The notes under the pieces: model-generated
What the model was told of the DNA's origin: nothing
Databases searched by the model: none
What the model saw: the letters and a program-made list of their open reading frames with translations, nothing else
In this document: piece after piece, positions 46,467 through 48,440 of the stretch
Layout of the letters: every line of letters starts with the position of its first letter
How positions within the stretch are numbered: position 1 is the stretch's first letter
Translations under genes and position numbers: made by a program
Source of the DNA: Pelobacter sp. UBA6093
GTDB lineage: Bacteria > Desulfobacterota > Desulfuromonadia > Desulfuromonadales > Syntrophotaleaceae
NCBI GenBank assembly: GCA_002435955.1
Contig: DIWZ01000005.1
Location: 81,616 to 130,055, forward strand
Reading direction: 5' to 3'
DNA: 48,440 nt

Positions 46467-47413
46467 ACCTGACTCATCTCATCCAAACCGAAGCCGGTCC
46501 ATTTGGACAGCTTTGCAATGTCCTGCAGGATACTTTTATCATCCATCTCGATGATCAGGACAGGTTGCTCAGTTGGAATCGGACCTTTGCCAGACTCTTT
46601 CCCGGGACGATCGACCTCAAGGGCACGCGGCTCGATGAGCTATTGGTGGTGCCAAAGGAAGAAAGCGATGCGATACCGGCGTCAAAGGAACTGGCTCCTC
46701 AGGCCCATGTGCTGCGTCTCAAACATGCGAATCACTATTTTCGCTGTGTGGCGCTACCTGCCTCAGGCGGAACGCTGATGTGCGGCGAAAGGCTTCAGCA
46801 TTCCGAAAATCAGGTTCTCAACTCCCTTTCGCAGCTGACCAATGAAATGGCCGGCATGAATATGCAACTGGTACAGAAACATCGCGAATTAAAGGCAGCG
46901 TATGGCAAAATCCAGCAGATCTCGCGCACCGATCCCCTGACCGAGTTGCCCAACCGCCGCTGTTTCATGGAGCGTTTCCAGGGGTTACTGGATTCGTCTG
47001 TACCGAGAGCGCAGTCGTTTGCTCTGGTGTTGTTCGATCTGGATCATTTCAAGCAGATCAATGATCAATTCGGGCACGACGCCGGCGACCAGGTACTGCG
47101 GAACTTTGCAGAGCTGTTGAAAAAGCATAGTCGCAAATCGGACCTGCCGGCTCGCTTCGGTGGGGAGGAGTTCATTGAACTGTTGCCGAACACCACTATC
47201 GAGGAGGCAAATGTTTTTGCCGAACGCATTCGTTCGGAACTGGCGGCCCAGAGGCTACTGGACAATGACCACCTTATTACGGTCAGCGCCGGAGTCTGCG
47301 GGTATACCTCCCACCTTTCCCGGGAAGAGCTGATTAAACAAGCCGATGTGGCGCTTTATGCCGCAAAAAATCTGGGCCGTAACCGCGTGATGGTTTTTTC
47401 TCCCCGGTTATAA
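46463..47413 (+). CDS. PAS-GGDEF diguanylate cyclase
   Basis: The 316-residue cytoplasmic protein has an N-terminal PAS-like domain (about 15-115, FIIHLDDQDRLLSWNRTFARLFP), a coiled-coil linker (about 120-155) and a GGDEF domain (about 158-316). The active-site motif is GGEEF in ARFGGEEFIELL, a functional variant. SRTDPLTELPNRR and FDLDHFKQINDQFGHDAGD are intact. Its start overlaps the stop of the B12-binding gene (ATGA), so the two are translationally coupled. It should be the output of that sensor. Confidence 0.92.
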   Translation: MNLTHLIQTEAGPFGQLCNVLQDTFIIHLDDQDRLLSWNRTFARLFPGTIDLKGTRLDELLVVPKEESDAIPASKELAPQAHVLRLKHANHYFRCVALPASGGTLMCGERLQHSENQVLNSLSQLTNEMAGMNMQLVQKHRELKAAYGKIQQISRTDPLTELPNRRCFMERFQGLLDSSVPRAQSFALVLFDLDHFKQINDQFGHDAGDQVLRNFAELLKKHSRKSDLPARFGGEEFIELLPNTTIEEANVFAERIRSELAAQRLLDNDHLITVSAGVCGYTSHLSREELIKQADVALYAAKNLGRNRVMVFSPRL

Positions 47414-47497
47414 AATTCATGATACGGGGGGCCGTCGGGCTTAAGGGAGCGTAGCGAGAAAATGTAACATCGCCATTGTATAAAAACAGCTTGCTAG

Positions 47498-47513
47498 ATC
47501 CGGAAAAACGGAT
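47498..47513. promoter_or_regulatory. ArsR operator-like palindrome, upstream copy
   Basis: ATCCG-GAAAAA-CGGAT lies 13 bp before the arsR start and about 14 bp after a TATAAA -10 box (47479-47484). The same ATCCG-N6-CGGAT pattern recurs at 47880-47897. This points to autoregulation. Confidence 0.6.
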
Positions 47514-47526
47514 TAACCTTCCTCCT

Positions 47527-47865
47527 ATGAAAAAGACAACGAACCTGTTCAAGGCTTTGGCTCACCAGACACGACTTCACATCCTTTGCCTGCTGCTCGA
47601 AGGAGAGGTATGTGTCTGCAATATTATGACGATCCTTGACCTGCCTCAATCGACGGTTTCCCGTCACCTGTCCATTTTGAAAAACGCCGGCCTGGTTGTA
47701 GACCGTCGGGACGGCACCTGGGTGCATTATTCTCTTACCAAGAGCCACAGCGCAATGGCGGACCAATTGCTGGAAATATTAGGGGAACATCTGCCTTATA
47801 CCCGAGAGGGCGCCAGGGATCGACAAGAACTCTCAGAAGCATTGCAGAAAAAGAACTGCGCGTGA
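47527..47865 (+). CDS. ArsR-family metal/metalloid-responsive repressor
   Basis: The 112-residue winged-helix repressor begins LFKALAHQTRLHILCLLLEGEVCVC. Cys29 and Cys31 in EVCVCNI fit the CVC site in the DNA-binding region of arsenite-type sensors, and Cys21 could be a third ligand. The recognition helix is in LPQSTVSRHLSILKNAGLV. No arsenic genes are in the window. An in-frame TTG start 17 codons earlier would overlap the palindrome and is less likely, though the ATG at 47527 lacks a strong ribosome site. Confidence 0.85.
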   Translation: MKKTTNLFKALAHQTRLHILCLLLEGEVCVCNIMTILDLPQSTVSRHLSILKNAGLVVDRRDGTWVHYSLTKSHSAMADQLLEILGEHLPYTREGARDRQELSEALQKKNCA

Positions 47866-47877
47866 TTTTTTAAATTT

Positions 47878-47899
47878 TATATCCGTGTTTTCGGATATA
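47878..47899. promoter_or_regulatory. ArsR operator-like palindrome, downstream copy
   Basis: TATATCCG-TGTTTT-CGGATATA is a perfect 8-bp inverted repeat in the 159-bp gap after arsR, 126 bp before the iron-sulfur protein gene. Its core ATCCG-N6-CGGAT equals that of the arsR operator. It may control the downstream gene, or act as a weak terminator. Confidence 0.6.
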
Positions 47900-48024
47900 T
47901 AAACAGGCTTCATGGATGTTTACTTCTCAAAAATCATCCGCCGCATACCTCTTCGTGCATCTCTCCCGGAAGGCTCCTGGTGGTCAGCAGGCGAGATGAA
48001 GTCAACCGGAAGTAAGGAGAAACA

Positions 48025-48440
48025 ATGAATCCCCCTGATGATCAAAAAAAACAGACCGCGCAACAAATTCTCCGCGACGTCATGAGATTGTGTGCCGATT
48101 GTGACACCTGTCGCACCATGATGGAGGAAGACTGCGCTTTTTTCATCGAACTCTATCGACTCTGGGATCAGGAACATGAAGATGGGGTTCCCATCACCGA
48201 GGCGCAACTGCGCTACCTGGCCGAACTCTGTACCCTCTGCGGCCTGTGCCCATGCCAGAAGATCCCCATGGACGTGGTGGAGGCCAAAACCCGCTACATC
48301 GAACAGGAGGGGATGCCTCTGGCGACCCGCCTGCTCAACGATGTCCCGCGTATGGCCCGATTGTGCGGAGCGTTTCCCCAACTGACCAAAGCCCTGCAGT
48401 CGAACAGCCTCCTCGGTCCGCTGCTGCGCAAAGCGACCCG
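48025..48440 (+). CDS. Iron-sulfur protein, GlpC/heterodisulfide-reductase-like, truncated by window end
   Basis: The frame opens at ATG 48025, 5 nt after AAGGAG, and runs off the window after about 138 codons. Visible residues include LCADCDTCR (Cys23, Cys26, Cys29), Cys37, and CTLCGLCPC (Cys69, Cys72, Cys75, Cys77). These resemble the N-terminal two-cluster ferredoxin part of GlpC/HdrD-type proteins, whose CCG domains would follow outside the window. It lies downstream of arsR and an ArsR-type palindrome, so it may be under ArsR control. The substrate and partner cannot be told from this part. Confidence 0.7.
   Translation, partial: MNPPDDQKKQTAQQILRDVMRLCADCDTCRTMMEEDCAFFIELYRLWDQEHEDGVPITEAQLRYLAELCTLCGLCPCQKIPMDVVEAKTRYIEQEGMPLATRLLNDVPRMARLCGAFPQLTKALQSNSLLGPLLRKAT

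Overview
The window looks like a chromosomal segment of a GC-rich, anaerobic or facultatively anaerobic deltaproteobacterium, most likely in the Desulfuromonadales (Pelobacter, Desulfuromonas or Geobacter relatives). This placement is an inference from gene content: a multihaem nitrite reductase NrfHA, a CooS/CooF/FNOR carbon monoxide dehydrogenase cluster, a class I hybrid cluster protein, a NirBD siroheme nitrite reductase, and many kinases with periplasmic solute-binding sensor domains. No rRNA, complete tRNA, CRISPR array or intact insertion sequence was seen.

Layout. 1-1.9 kb: nrfHA on the minus strand. 2.1-4.5 kb: a CsoR-type repressor, a DmeF-like cation efflux protein and a Ca2+/cation antiporter. 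4.6-8.9 kb: an Rrf2 regulator followed by cooS, cooF and an FAD/NAD oxidoreductase in a tightly coupled operon. 9.3-14.2 kb: a secreted alpha/beta hydrolase and a 1270-residue hybrid kinase. 14.6-16.8 kb: a SEC-C protein, then an FMN riboswitch and ribB. 16.8-17.45 kb: no protein gene, but tandem repeats that look like small-RNA genes with anti-Shine-Dalgarno terminator loops. 17.7-21.3 kb: feoA, feoB, a small zinc-ribbon protein and an LbtU-like porin, followed by repeats and a decayed copy of the porin 3' end. 21.7-27 kb: a lipoprotein and a four-gene amidoligase cluster (C39-like peptidase, RLAN/RimK-like ATP-grasp, GCS2 ligase, N-formylglutamate amidohydrolase-like protein). 27.2-29.7 kb: hcp and a DUF72 gene. 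30-40.5 kb: a signalling block with two GGDEF-EAL proteins, two related solute-sensing kinases and a CheY-like receiver. 41-45 kb: a nirB-nirD fusion and a divergent HPP-family membrane protein. 45.3-47.4 kb: a B12-binding protein with a CarH-like light-sensing signature, coupled to a diguanylate cyclase. 47.5 kb to the end: an ArsR regulator and a truncated iron-sulfur protein gene.

How the genes fit together. Nitrogen-oxide handling recurs: NrfHA reduces nitrite to ammonium in the periplasm, NirBD does so in the cytoplasm, HPP may carry nitrite, and Hcp handles NO or hydroxylamine. Both hcp and nirB carry an FNR/HcpR-like palindrome upstream. The Coo cluster would pass CO electrons through CooF to NAD(P). 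The Feo block supplies ferrous iron for these iron-rich enzymes. The strongest candidates for new biology are the tandem small RNAs, the amidoligase cluster, and the B12 photosensor joined to a c-di-GMP output.
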